Positions 16,913 to 25,703 of a DNA stretch of 64,000 nt are shown here, piece after piece. This stretch comes from Palsa-343 sp036269135 (GTDB lineage: Bacteria; Acidobacteriota; Terriglobia; Terriglobales; Acidobacteriaceae), in contig DATASQ010000025.1 of assembly GCA_036269135.1 (NCBI GenBank), positions 1-64,000 on the forward strand, given 5' to 3'. The notes under the pieces were generated by a model. The model ran no database searches, was not told the DNA's origin, and saw nothing but the letters and a program-made list of their open reading frames with translations. Within the stretch, counting starts at the first letter, position 1. Every line of letters begins with the position of its first letter. Both the position numbers and the translations under genes were made by a program.

Positions 16913-17057
16913 GTCGGAACGGGTCTGACCACATATAAATATTGATCGTAAGTCGATCCAGCATGTGGGTATCTTACTCAGCGTATGCTGGCGTATTGCG
17001 TCGTAAATAGCAACGATTATGTGCGGTGTGCGTCCATACTATGGAGGACGCGATAGT

Positions 17058-17158
17058 ATGCGCATTGCTGCCGCCGTTGAGCTGAGCCCGGAGCAGAGAC
17101 ACAAGCCCTGGAGCGGATAGCGCGAGGACGCTCTATTCCCGCCCGGGTGGTGAAGCGG
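17058..17158 (+). mobile_element. IS630-family transposase N-terminal remnant
   Basis: From the ATG at 17058 the plus strand reads MRIAAAVELSPEQRH; after a one-base-deletion-type shift near 17100 it continues QALERIARGRSIPARVVKR. Together this matches the start of IS630-type transposases (the VELSPEQR-LE-ARxxSxPAR helix-turn-helix). The similarity stops within a few bases of the right-hand 34-bp repeat. Nothing of the catalytic domain remains. An inverted repeat, CATACTAT/ATAGTATG, lies at 17035-17060. Confidence 0.65.
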
Positions 17159-17762
17159 AATCAGCGATGCGGAAGCGCCGCGGGACACTGTGGGTTCCCA
17201 GCGGCTGCCAGTTTTCCCACGTGACGGTCTGGTTCATGACCTGGGCAAACGCCAGAACATGGGCGAGGGGATCGAAGCAGATGCGTATCTCCAGGCGCTC
17301 GGCGGTACAGTCGAAAGGCGAGCCCTCGACCTGCTCGAAGGTGACCATGGGGCCGGGATTGAGGGTGCGATTACTGAAAAATGAGACGGCCTGTTCAGGC
17401 TCCGCGTAGTTCTGCCGCAGGTCGAAGAGTTTCAGCGGCAGCACATGGTCGAAATGCCGCCAGTCCCGATGGTTCGTCAGATCTTCAATATGGGTGTAGT
17501 GGAAATCGCCGACGACGAAGTCGTTGCGCACGGAGCGCCGGGGATCGCGCCAGATGTCCCAGGTTCCGGTGGTGAGCTTGTGACGCCGGTCGTAGAGTTT
17601 CAGGTCGTAATGGACGTGGTGCGGAATGTCCGTCGCGGTGGCTCCGGCCTCCAGCGCCAGGGCGCGCGCCAGTTCCCTCGCAAACGGGTGGTCCGCAAGA
17701 ACCTGCGCACGGAGAGCCGGCACGACCAGAAAGAGGAGAATTGCGGCTAAACACTTCAGCAT
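17133..17762 (-). pseudogene. N-terminal fragment of a split secreted protein gene
   Basis: From the ATG at 17762 the frame encodes a signal peptide (MLKCLAAILLFLVVPALRA) and about 180 residues of an unrecognised soluble domain (DIPHHVHYDLKLYDRRHKL, WRDPRRSVRNDFVVGDFHYT). It reaches the 34-bp repeat as WQPLGTHSVPRRFRI and then ends after a dozen unrelated residues inside the IS630 remnant. The missing continuation is the fragment at 13152-13626. A truncated secreted product of 209 residues could still be made. Confidence 0.65.
17166..17199. repeat. 34-bp perfect direct repeat, right copy
   Basis: Identical to 13593-13626. Here it carries the last genuine codons of the N-terminal fragment; the sequence to its left belongs to the candidate cassette and the IS630 remnant. 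Confidence 0.95.
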
Positions 17763-18031
17763 GGGCCTGCTCGGCTTCCTTGCGTGACGCGACAGAATAG
17801 CAGACCGCAGCGCGGCGGTGCTGTCGAGATACCGGGTCGGCATTGAACGGCTTACCGGCTCCCGGAGCGGCCTGCTCGCGGTTGCTGGGCGAGGTCATTC
17901 TCCTCCGTTCTCCTGAATAACTCGATCATCCTGCCAGGCATCTCAATGAGCAGGAGCCGGCGTGTTTGTCCGCGCTGCGGCTGTGAATTCGCACGATTCC
18001 CGTCCATTCACGTGCAACCAAGGAGAACCCC

Positions 18032-18523
18032 ATGAAGATTGAAAATCTGAGAGAGCTGTTGATTGACGAGCTGCGCGACCTGTATTCGGCTGAGAACCAG
18101 CTGACCAAAGCGCTGCCGAAGGTCGCCAAGGCGGCGACAAAGGGTGAGCTGAAAAAGGCGATTGAGCATCACCTGAAGGAGACCGAAGGCCATGTGCAGC
18201 GGCTGGAAGAGATCTTTGAAAAGCTGAAGGAGAGCCCGAAGGGCAAGACCTGCGCCGGAATGAAAGGTCTGATTGAAGAGGCGGATGAGCGGATCGGCGA
18301 AGGGGGCGAGCCGGACGCTATGGACGCAGGGCTGATCGCGGATGCCCAGCGGGTGGAGCATTATGAGATCTCGGCTTACGGTTCGGCGCGCACATTCGCT
18401 AATCTTCTGGGAGAGAAGCAGATTGTGCAGCTTCTGGAAGCAACGCTGAAAGAAGAGAAGGCAGCCGATGCGAAACTGAACTCGATTGCCGAGGAAACCA
18501 ACGTCGAAGCTAAGGCCGCGTAG
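18032..18523 (+). CDS. YciF-type ferritin-like stress protein (DUF892)
   Basis: A protein of 163 residues forming a four-helix ferritin-like bundle. The family opening LRELLIDELRDLYSAENQLTKALPK is clear, with ExxH-type pairs in HHLKETEGHVQRLEEIF and in DAQRVEHYEISAYGSARTFA that would bind a di-iron site. AAGGAG lies nine bases before the ATG. YciF proteins are induced by osmotic and general stress in enterobacteria; their reaction is unsettled. It is followed by a strong bidirectional terminator. Confidence 0.93.
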   Translation: MKIENLRELLIDELRDLYSAENQLTKALPKVAKAATKGELKKAIEHHLKETEGHVQRLEEIFEKLKESPKGKTCAGMKGLIEEADERIGEGGEPDAMDAGLIADAQRVEHYEISAYGSARTFANLLGEKQIVQLLEATLKEEKAADAKLNSIAEETNVEAKAA

Positions 18524-18540
18524 GCGCGGTCTAAGCTCAG

Positions 18541-18575
18541 AAAAAAGGGGAGGCTGCGGCCTCCCCTTTTGGTTT
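18541..18575. terminator. Bidirectional intrinsic terminator
   Basis: AAAAGGGGAGGC and GCCTCCCCTTTT pair around a TGCG loop, with A's before and T's after. It serves both the YciF-like gene and the convergent gene ending at 18608. Confidence 0.92.
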
Positions 18576-18607
18576 GCCCGAGGAGTAGCTGGGGCGGCGC
18601 CAGTCCG

Positions 18608-19429
18608 CTACGGCTGACCGTAGATTTCGGGGGCGGTGGTGGCCCAACTGGCATTGACGTAGCTCTCCTTTGGATTAACAACGAAGACATTGGTCTGGGT
18701 AGCCTCAATGCAGGAGGCGGCCAGTTCGGCAGCGTGCTGCATATTGGCGTCGCCTTCGGCGGCAAAGAAGGCTTTGCTGTCGGCCATCCCTTTGTCGGCT
18801 TCGGCGAGGGAACGCATGGGGTTGATGCTGATCCAGACGCCGCCGTTCTTCTCGCCCCATTTGTCCTCGAACAGGGCCCAGTGCGCGTCGGGAATCTTGT
18901 TGAAGCCGTCAACGTACATCTTGACCAGCTCGCTCCATTCCTTGTCATGGCCGGGCTTGATGCGGAACGAGGTGATCTCCCAGTAGCGCTGATGGGGAAC
19001 ATCGACGGCCGCGTGCACGCTCATCTCCGGGTGGTAGACAAACGTCTGGCTGTCGTAACTGCTGAGCAGTTCGCCATCCGTCTGGGAGGCCTGGTCGATG
19101 GCCGCGGCCAGGGTGGTGTTGGCGCTGGCGTTTTGCGCTTCCTGGGCCTTGCCCCACGCATCCAGCGAGTCGTAGGACGATATGAAGAGGGCGCGGACGG
19201 GGCCCGACATGGAATCCATGGCGATGTAGTGGATGGGCCATTTGGCGGCTTCCTGAGCGCGGACGAAGTTGCCTTCGGAGCGTGCGTGGATGCTGCCGGT
19301 CATGCCGGGCTTGAGGTACTCGCGCTGGATGACAAGGACGTTGGGCGGCGGGGTTGTCTGGGCTGCGGCGATTCCGATGGGCAGAACGAAGCTGGACAGG
19401 ACCAATGCACTGAGGATGCGGTGGTTCAT
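18608..19429 (-). CDS. Secreted protein of unknown function
   Basis: A protein of 273 residues from the ATG at 19429, ten bases after an AGGAGG. It has a signal peptide (ILSALVLSSFVLPIGIAAAQ). The mature part repeats a pattern seen in dimeric alpha/beta-barrel proteins: VLVIQREYLKPGM-- near the start and WEITSFRIKPGHDKEWSELVKMY in the middle, each followed by a helix. That suggests two NIPSNAP-like ferredoxin-fold halves, but I cannot name a family. No catalytic motif is apparent. It is convergent with the YciF-like gene. Confidence 0.8.
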   Translation of the reverse strand: MNHRILSALVLSSFVLPIGIAAAQTTPPPNVLVIQREYLKPGMTGSIHARSEGNFVRAQEAAKWPIHYIAMDSMSGPVRALFISSYDSLDAWGKAQEAQNASANTTLAAAIDQASQTDGELLSSYDSQTFVYHPEMSVHAAVDVPHQRYWEITSFRIKPGHDKEWSELVKMYVDGFNKIPDAHWALFEDKWGEKNGGVWISINPMRSLAEADKGMADSKAFFAAEGDANMQHAAELAASCIEATQTNVFVVNPKESYVNASWATTAPEIYGQP

Positions 19430-19773
19430 GGGATGAGACCCTCCTGAGGTACAGTGACTCGAAACCGCAGCGGCGCAGGGCAGATGCCGACGCATCGAGC
19501 TGCTGCGAAGCGGAGCCGAAGCATGGGAAATCGGAACGCGCTCAGGGAATGGGCGCGATTTTACGTTGCTGACTCGGACACTAACTGGGGGATGGGGATT
19601 CGGGCCCAGGATTCCTACAGGAGCGGAACGGACGGATCAGGACAAAGAGCGGGCTCCTGGGGAGGTAGCGGTATCTTTCGCCTGGAGGATCGGGTTGTCA
19701 AGGGAAAACCCCCATCGCCAGGGAGCCCGCCGGGGATACCCTGGGCGAAGACCTGGGGGTCAGGACCTCCCGC
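19430..19773. other. Intergenic gap with an imperfect inverted repeat
   Basis: A 344-bp gap without a credible gene. GCGGGCTCCTGG near 19648 and CCAGGGAGCCCGC near 19719 are nearly complementary (one extra G) and enclose about 60 bases rich in G and C. No known riboswitch core was recognised. It might hold the promoter of the gene starting at 19429 and a transcript end for the STAS gene. Confidence 0.4.
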
Positions 19774-20127
19774 TCACATCCACTTAATACCCTTTTCGCC
19801 AACGACGGTGAAGACGTCGAGCATATGGGTGATCCCGAGAAGATTGCGGATCTGCTTGTTGAGGTGCATCAGCTCGAGGCTGCAGCCGGCGGATTTCGCG
19901 GCGACATAGAGGCGCGCCAGCGTGCCGAGGCCCATGCTGTCGGTGTGGCTGAGGTCGACGAGATCGAGGACGATGCGGCGGGTGGTGGGGATGAGTTCGC
20001 GCACCGGAGTGTAGAGGATCTGGGTGGATCCCGCCACCAGGCGGCCGTGGCAGCGGACGGTGACTTCGCTCGCGGAACAGTGCTCGACTTCGATGGTGAG
20101 GACAGACGTTGCGGGAGCGGGAGACAT
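19774..20127 (-). CDS. STAS-domain anti-sigma-factor antagonist
   Basis: A protein of 117 residues made of one STAS domain (SpoIIAA/RsbV type). The phospho-acceptor region is VLDLVDLSHTDSMGLGTLARLY, where the Ser of DSMGLG is the residue normally phosphorylated by an anti-sigma kinase. Family members bind and neutralise that kinase when dephosphorylated. GAGGAG is well placed before the ATG at 20127; upstream codons to 20178 look spurious. No partner kinase or phosphatase gene is in the neighbourhood, so its network is elsewhere. Confidence 0.9.
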   Translation of the reverse strand: MSPAPATSVLTIEVEHCSASEVTVRCHGRLVAGSTQILYTPVRELIPTTRRIVLDLVDLSHTDSMGLGTLARLYVAAKSAGCSLELMHLNKQIRNLLGITHMLDVFTVVGEKGIKWM

Positions 20128-20300
20128 CGGGATTCTCCTCGTGCTGTGATCGAAAGGCTGGAGCCAGGGTCGAGGCATTATCGCATAGCCGGCCGGCGCG
20201 TGAAGGCGTCAACCGCATCCGCCGACGCGGAAAGGGTAAACTGCGGCGAGCTGGCGCGAAATTATCTTCGCGATTATGAGTGCATCGACATGGAGGCGTG

Positions 20301-20741
20301 ATGGCAGCTGGGACAGATGAGGAAATACGCATTGGCGGGCTGACGGTGCGATTTCTGCTGGAGGGGGCGGCTTCGGGAGGATCGGTGGCGATGTTCGAGT
20401 TCGACGTGGACGCGAGGGCGAACATGCCGGTTGCCCACAGCCATGATGGATACGAAGAGACGGTCTACGGGCGGGAGGGCGTCCTGACTCTGACGGTGGA
20501 GGGACGCCGGACTGAGATTGGGCCGGGAGACGTGCTGTGCATTCCGCGTGGCGCGGTCCATCGCTTCGACAACCTTCACGGGGAGACGGCGAAGATGCTG
20601 GCGGTGATCACGCCGGGGATTCTGGGATCGGATTATTTCCGGGAGATCGCGGCGATTCTGAAGGCAGCGGCAGGCGGGCCACCGGATTTTGCGGCAATTG
20701 GCGCGGTCATGCGGCGGCATGGACTGACACCAGCCCCCTGA
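20301..20741 (+). CDS. Cupin-domain protein
   Basis: A protein of 146 residues with a single cupin barrel. Motif 1 is PVAHSHDGYEETVYGREG and motif 2 is GDVLCIPRGAVHRFDN; the histidines and Glu could bind one metal ion. The ATG at 20301 follows GGAGG. The family includes dioxygenases, isomerases and sugar-binding regulators, and nothing here decides between them. It is divergent from the STAS gene across 173 bases. Confidence 0.87.
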   Translation: MAAGTDEEIRIGGLTVRFLLEGAASGGSVAMFEFDVDARANMPVAHSHDGYEETVYGREGVLTLTVEGRRTEIGPGDVLCIPRGAVHRFDNLHGETAKMLAVITPGILGSDYFREIAAILKAAAGGPPDFAAIGAVMRRHGLTPAP

Positions 20742-20798
20742 TGGTGATTGCAGGGCCTGATTTGCCGGGCGGGCAGACCGAATCGAAGAAGGAGGCGG

Positions 20799-22205
20799 TC
20801 AGGCGGGCATTTCGGCGATAACGGGCAGAGCGGCGGCATCCCAGGCGGCAAGACCGCCGGTCATTTCCACGATGCGCGTGATTCCCTGCTGCTGCAGGAG
20901 GCTGGCGGCAATCGAGGAGCGGTAGCCCCCGGCACAATGGACGACGATGGGCCGATCCCGGGGAATGTCGCCAAGCTGATCGCGAAGGCGATTGAGGGGC
21001 AGGTTGCGGCTGCCCTCGATGTGACGGGCGGTCCACTCGCCTGGAGCGCGAACATCGAGAAGAAGCGGAGGCGCCGGACTGATCAGGTCGGCAGCGACCT
21101 CCGGAGCCATCGCACGGGAGATAAATGACAGAAGGTCAGGACGGCCGGCGAGGGCGGTCATGCCTCCCTCGAGATAGCCGCGCACGCGATCGAAGCCGAT
21201 GCGGCCGAGGCGGAGAGCCGCTTCCTGCTCGCGGCCCGGTTCGGCGATGAGGAGGATGGGGCGGGCAGGATCGAGGAGCGTGCCGGCCCAGGTGGCGTAC
21301 TGGCCGTTGAGGCCGATGTTCAGGGCGCCGGCGACGTGGCCTGCGGCAAACTCATCCGGCTGGCGGACGTCGAGCACCTGTGCGCCTTCGGCCGCGAGGG
21401 CGAGGAATTCGTCAAGACCCAGCGGCTGCAGCTGCTGCCGGAGCGCCGCCTCAAGCGTCGGCCGCTCGCGGGTGTTCAGGATCGCGTCCATGGTGAAGTA
21501 GGGCGGAGCGTCGGGCTGATCGGCGGTGACCAGGGCGATGAACTGCTCGCGGGTCATGGGGCGAAGGGCGTAGTTGAGGCGGCGCTGCTCGCCCATGGTG
21601 GAGACGGTCTCTTTGGAAAGGTTCTTGCCGCAGAGCGAGCCGGCCCCGTGCGCGGGGTAGATGAGGGTTTCATCCGGCAACGGGAGAAGCTGCTTGTGAA
21701 GCGAGTCGTAGAGATGGGAGCCGAGGTTCGCGGCGGACCAGCCGAGCGACGCGCGGAGATCGGGGCGGCCGACGTCGCCGATGAAGAGGGTGTCGCCGGT
21801 GAGAACGGCGGCAGGGCGGGTAGCGTCGCGCGCGAGATCGTAGGCGAGCAGGCTGATGGATTCGATGGTGTGTCCGGGCGTCTCGAGCACCAGGAGACGG
21901 AGGCCGGGAAGGTCGAGGGTGGAGTGGTCCGGCATAGGGACGAACGCGTATTCGGCCTGAGCGCGGCTGCCGAGATGAATGGAAGCGCGGCAGCGGTCGC
22001 GCAGTTCCAGGTGGCCGGCGACGAAGTCAGCGTGGAAATGCGTCAGGAAGACGTGGCGGATGGCGAATCCGTGGGCGGCTGCGTCGGCGAGGTACTGCTC
22101 AATGTCGCGCTGCGGATCGACAACGACAGCGGTGCCGGTCGCCTCGTCGGCGAGAAGATAAGAGGCGTGCGCGAGACAGCCGAGATAGTACTGCTTGAGG
22201 AACAC
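20799..22205 (-). CDS. MBL-fold hydrolase with two rhodanese domains (persulfide dioxygenase-like)
   Basis: A protein of 468 residues: a metallo-beta-lactamase domain (about 1-240) followed by two rhodanese domains. Metal-binding residues are in THFHADFVAGH (55-65), with further ligands in LETPGHTIESIS and the VLTGDTLFIGDVGR stretch. This layout is found in sulfur-oxidising proteins of the ETHE1/Blh type, which act on glutathione persulfide or related thiols. Only the second rhodanese domain has the active-site cysteine (IVVHCAGGYRSS); the first has Glu-Pro-Gly at that place (LLIAEPGREQ) and is probably structural. It is convergent with the cupin gene. Confidence 0.9.
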   Translation of the reverse strand: MFLKQYYLGCLAHASYLLADEATGTAVVVDPQRDIEQYLADAAAHGFAIRHVFLTHFHADFVAGHLELRDRCRASIHLGSRAQAEYAFVPMPDHSTLDLPGLRLLVLETPGHTIESISLLAYDLARDATRPAAVLTGDTLFIGDVGRPDLRASLGWSAANLGSHLYDSLHKQLLPLPDETLIYPAHGAGSLCGKNLSKETVSTMGEQRRLNYALRPMTREQFIALVTADQPDAPPYFTMDAILNTRERPTLEAALRQQLQPLGLDEFLALAAEGAQVLDVRQPDEFAAGHVAGALNIGLNGQYATWAGTLLDPARPILLIAEPGREQEAALRLGRIGFDRVRGYLEGGMTALAGRPDLLSFISRAMAPEVAADLISPAPPLLLDVRAPGEWTARHIEGSRNLPLNRLRDQLGDIPRDRPIVVHCAGGYRSSIAASLLQQQGITRIVEMTGGLAAWDAAALPVIAEMPA

Positions 22206-22414
22206 TGGGGAAAGCTTCGCCTGAACGAGGGAGGGTGGTCAAGGGGCGGTTTCCCAACCCTGGGCCGCCCAGCGCTCGACTTCCGGATGGCCGGACACCA
22301 CCGCATCGAGCCATCGGCGCCGGTTTCGCCAGCCGAACCTGCCAGCTGCCCCGCCGGTCCCCGTGAGTTAGATTCCGCGAACAAATCCGGCAGGCGCTGT
22401 ATTCAATTTGCCGC

Positions 22415-23038
22415 TCAACGACGGCGAATCGCTTCAGCGCGGCGAGCAATGTTGAGTAACTGCTCGCGCTGCATGATGAAATGTGCCAGTCGGCCCGTGC
22501 TTAAGGCGAGCCACGGTGGCAGGCCGTAGGGACGATAACCAGAGGCCACACGGCCACGCACGATCAGGCGCGTCTGACCCGGCTGAGATTGTTCCAACAC
22601 GAACGCCCATGTCGTCTGATAATCGCCGCTCGGCAGTCGCCACGAAAGAACGAGGCTGCGATCAGGCTGACACCGAGCGACGATGAACACGTCTCTCGCT
22701 CCGGGAAGAGCGGGAAAAACACTGCCCACAGAGATGTTTTGGTATTCGGGCAGGATCCGCTCCGCGCTGCGATGGCCGCCGTTGTCGATCAGGTCGTAGG
22801 CGTACCATCCGGCGCGACCGGAGCCCATCTGGGCCAGCCACGGCCAGACATCGTGAGGAGAACGGTCAATAGTGATGGCGTGGTTAACGACGCCGATGGG
22901 CTGGGGAATCAGGTCATCTCCGGCAAGAGCCCTGAGCCGTTCGCCAGGAGTTACGCGCACTTGCATAGCGGAATAACTCGCGAGGGCCGCAAGCACTGCC
23001 GGTGTTCCCAAAACAACAAGCAGAGCCTTCTTCTTCAC
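22415..23038 (-). CDS. SRPBCC-like membrane-anchored protein
   Basis: A protein of 207 residues with an N-terminal hydrophobic anchor (KALLVVLGTPAVLAALASY). The remainder looks like a START/SRPBCC fold: VNHAITIDRSPHDVWPWLAQMG at the start of the domain, a central strand set (SLVLSWRLPSGDYQTTWAFVLE) and a long C-terminal helix. The GRAGWYAYDLIDNGG stretch is typical of a widespread uncharacterised subgroup. Ligand and role are unknown. It lies alone between the MBL-rhodanese and permease genes. Confidence 0.82.
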   Translation of the reverse strand: MKKKALLVVLGTPAVLAALASYSAMQVRVTPGERLRALAGDDLIPQPIGVVNHAITIDRSPHDVWPWLAQMGSGRAGWYAYDLIDNGGHRSAERILPEYQNISVGSVFPALPGARDVFIVARCQPDRSLVLSWRLPSGDYQTTWAFVLEQSQPGQTRLIVRGRVASGYRPYGLPPWLALSTGRLAHFIMQREQLLNIARRAEAIRRR

Positions 23039-23179
23039 AAGCTCATCCCAAAGTAAGCTAGCGCAGCCCGCCTGTTTGGGCGGTGATGGTGGTCACGGAA
23101 CGATGCGGCCAGTCCACCTGACCTGCGGCGCCGCATGGGAGCGATCCAGGGGAACGGCGGACGACTCAAGAAGCCGGGC

Positions 23180-25618
23180 CTACTCGTCCCGCAACAGGAT
23201 CATCGGATCGACGGCGAGCGCGCGCTGCGCCGGAATCCATGAGGCGATGAGCCCAACGACGAGCATGGTGAGCACCACGCCGCCCAGCACCCACGGGTCC
23301 TTCGGCGTGGCCTGGTAGACGATGGAGGCGAGCACCTTCGCCGCCAGCACGCCCAGCACGATGCCCGCAATGGAGCCCACGGCCAGCAGCCGGAACGCTC
23401 GGCCCAGAGCCGCCGCCAGAACTTTCCGCCGATCGGCGCCCAGGGCGACGCGTATGCCCAGCTCGCGCATGCGCCGGCTCACCACGTAGGAGGCCATCCC
23501 GAAGATGCCCGTGACGGCCAGCATCGCGCCCAGCAGGCCCAGAACCCCCAGCGCCACGGTGGCGACGCGCGCCGGGAACAGCACCCAGCTCAGTTCCCCG
23601 TCCCAGGTTTGAATTTCCACCGGAAGACCCGGATCCAGACCACGCAGCGTTGTGCGCAATGCCGCCGCCGTCTCTTCGGCATCGCGCTGCGAACGCACCA
23701 CGAGCCACAAATTCCCCGATGTTTGCTGGAGGAAGGAATAAAACATCGCAGGCTGCTGATCTTCGGTGAGCGACTCGTACTTGCCGTTTTCCACGACGCC
23801 CACGACCTGCACGCGCGTGCCCTGCCAGATTTTGTAGTAACTGCCCAGGGCTTTCTCCGCCGACCCGAACATCTTCTGCGCGAATTCGCGATTGATCACC
23901 GCGACCATGGGCGCGCTCTTCACATCGTGCAGAGTGAAAGCGCGTCCAGCGAGCAGAGTGGTACCGGCAGACTGGAAGTAACCCGGTGAAACGTCGAACT
24001 GCTGCGCGTCGGCGCGGCAGTTTGTGGGACGGAAATCGGTGTCGCTGTCGTGGAAGATGCATGAGTCGTTACCGCCCACGCTGAGCGGCAGACGGTCGGC
24101 GTAGCCCGCCGCGGTGACTCCGGGAATCGCCGCAACCGCAGTCAGCATCTTCTTCTCTGTCAGTTGCTGGTCGTCGCCGGTAATACCCGCCATGCTCAGG
24201 TCTGCGTGGACCAGCATCCTGTTCTGCGGGACAAAGCCGAAATTGCTGTGCAGCGATTTCACCAGCCCGCGCACCGCCACCAGCGAAGAGGTCACCAGTA
24301 CGGCACAGATGGCAATCTGCGCCGCCAGCAGCAGGTCGCGCGCCGTGAATTTCCGCATGCCGCCCACACCGGTCGAACCGGCACGAATAATCTGCCAGGG
24401 ATCCGAGCGCAGCACCTGGCGTACCGGCACCATGCCGAAGAACAGTCCACTGGCCAGCGCCAGCACCAGAGCCACGGCGTAGACGGTCGCGTCGGGATTG
24501 ACGGGCACATTGATGGGAATGCCGGGAATGGGATTCCAGGAAGTCAGCCAGCGCAGGATGGCTATGCCGCCGAACATGCCCAGCAGGCCTCCGGCAAGGG
24601 AGACCATGATCGCTTCCGTGAGAAGCTGGCGCACGATCAGACCACGGCGCGAGCCCAGCGCCACGCGCAGAGCGATTTCGCGCGATCGGTCGGCCGCGCG
24701 AGCCGCGAACAGACTGCCCAGATTGGCGCAGGCCGCCAGCAAAATCAGCCCGGCGAGCAACATCAGTCCCAGCATGAAAGCGCGCGCCGGACGTCCGAGA
24801 TAGTCACCGACGAGACCGGGACGCGCCAGACTGAACTGCAGCCCCGCGTCGTCCTTCGGGTACTGTTTCGCCAGTGCCGCGGCAATCGTGTTCAGGTCCG
24901 CGGTGGCTTGTTGGGGGGTCACACCGGACTTCAGATGTCCGACCACCCAGGTGAAATGCGGACCCCGCTCATGCAGCGGGTTCCAGCCATTGGTGATCTG
25001 CGGCATATCGACGATGGGAACAAAAAAGGCCGGGGAGAAAAACAACTCGGTTCCGCGAAATCCCGGGGGCGCAACACCGAGAATCGTGTAGGGATGGTGA
25101 TTCACCTGCACCATCTGCCCCACAGCCGACGGATCGGCGTGAAAGTGGGTCTTCCAGAAGTCGTAATTCAGCACGATATACGGCAGGCTGTTCTCGCCGT
25201 GCTCATCGGAGGCGTGGAAGAAGCGGCCGAGATAGGGCTGGATCCCGATCGTATCGAAGTAATTACCGCCGACCAGATACGGCCAGACCACGGATGGGTT
25301 GCCGCCGCCTGTATCCAGTCCGACTGCGCCGGTAATGTCATCCGTGGTCAGCGACGCGAAGCTGCGATTGCGGTCGCGCAGGTCCAGATAATCGGGATAG
25401 GACTGGGACGGTGACGGCTGGACTCCCTGCCAGACGCGCTGCACCATATAAAGGCTTTCGGAATGCGGGACATCGAGGGGATGCAGAATCAATGCATTGA
25501 GGACGCTGAAGACGATGGCATTGGCGGCGATGCCGAGCGCCAGCGTCAGCACCGCCGTGATGGCAAATCCCGGAGACTTCCGCAACTGCCGCAGGGCGAC
25601 TTTGACGTCTGTCAGCAT
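23180..25618 (-). CDS. MacB/FtsX-like ABC permease, orphan 'ADOP' type
   Basis: An inner-membrane protein of 812 residues with two MacB periplasmic core plus FtsX modules in tandem. Each half has an N-terminal helix, a large periplasmic domain and three more helices (first: PGFAITAVLTLALGIAANAIVFSVLNAL; last: VLTMLVVGLIASWIPAQRALAVDPMILLRDE). The double module without a fused or adjacent ATPase is the acidobacterial duplicated orphan permease pattern. No ATP-binding gene is next to it, and the substrate is unknown. The start at 25618 fits the conserved MLTDVKVALRQLRKSPGF opening. Confidence 0.92.
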   Translation of the reverse strand: MLTDVKVALRQLRKSPGFAITAVLTLALGIAANAIVFSVLNALILHPLDVPHSESLYMVQRVWQGVQPSPSQSYPDYLDLRDRNRSFASLTTDDITGAVGLDTGGGNPSVVWPYLVGGNYFDTIGIQPYLGRFFHASDEHGENSLPYIVLNYDFWKTHFHADPSAVGQMVQVNHHPYTILGVAPPGFRGTELFFSPAFFVPIVDMPQITNGWNPLHERGPHFTWVVGHLKSGVTPQQATADLNTIAAALAKQYPKDDAGLQFSLARPGLVGDYLGRPARAFMLGLMLLAGLILLAACANLGSLFAARAADRSREIALRVALGSRRGLIVRQLLTEAIMVSLAGGLLGMFGGIAILRWLTSWNPIPGIPINVPVNPDATVYAVALVLALASGLFFGMVPVRQVLRSDPWQIIRAGSTGVGGMRKFTARDLLLAAQIAICAVLVTSSLVAVRGLVKSLHSNFGFVPQNRMLVHADLSMAGITGDDQQLTEKKMLTAVAAIPGVTAAGYADRLPLSVGGNDSCIFHDSDTDFRPTNCRADAQQFDVSPGYFQSAGTTLLAGRAFTLHDVKSAPMVAVINREFAQKMFGSAEKALGSYYKIWQGTRVQVVGVVENGKYESLTEDQQPAMFYSFLQQTSGNLWLVVRSQRDAEETAAALRTTLRGLDPGLPVEIQTWDGELSWVLFPARVATVALGVLGLLGAMLAVTGIFGMASYVVSRRMRELGIRVALGADRRKVLAAALGRAFRLLAVGSIAGIVLGVLAAKVLASIVYQATPKDPWVLGGVVLTMLVVGLIASWIPAQRALAVDPMILLRDE

Positions 25619-25703
25619 AGGGGGCCTCTCCCCGGTGTACGCATCCCGAGCGGGAACGGTTCCCACGATTCAAGAGCGGGCTGCGGCCCGCGGCGAAGAA
25701 GAC

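Larger units (their letters stand above)
13627..17199 (-). other. Candidate inserted cassette splitting a host gene
   Basis: About 3.57 kb bounded by the 34-bp direct repeats. On the minus strand it carries, in order, a promoter, a small secreted peptide gene, a DUF5819-like gene, an HTTM gene and an M23 peptidase gene, plus a decayed IS630-type N-terminus on the plus strand at its right end. The flanks together rebuild one open frame. The right third is visibly more A+T-rich than the surroundings. No integrase or intact transposase is inside. That it was inserted, rather than left by an unequal recombination between paralogues, is inference. Confidence 0.6.

Noticed and set aside
19630..19770. 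Riboswitch or structured RNA before the STAS gene
   Set aside because: I saw no conserved riboswitch core, only one imperfect stem, and the element is downstream of both neighbouring gene starts or ambiguous in direction.
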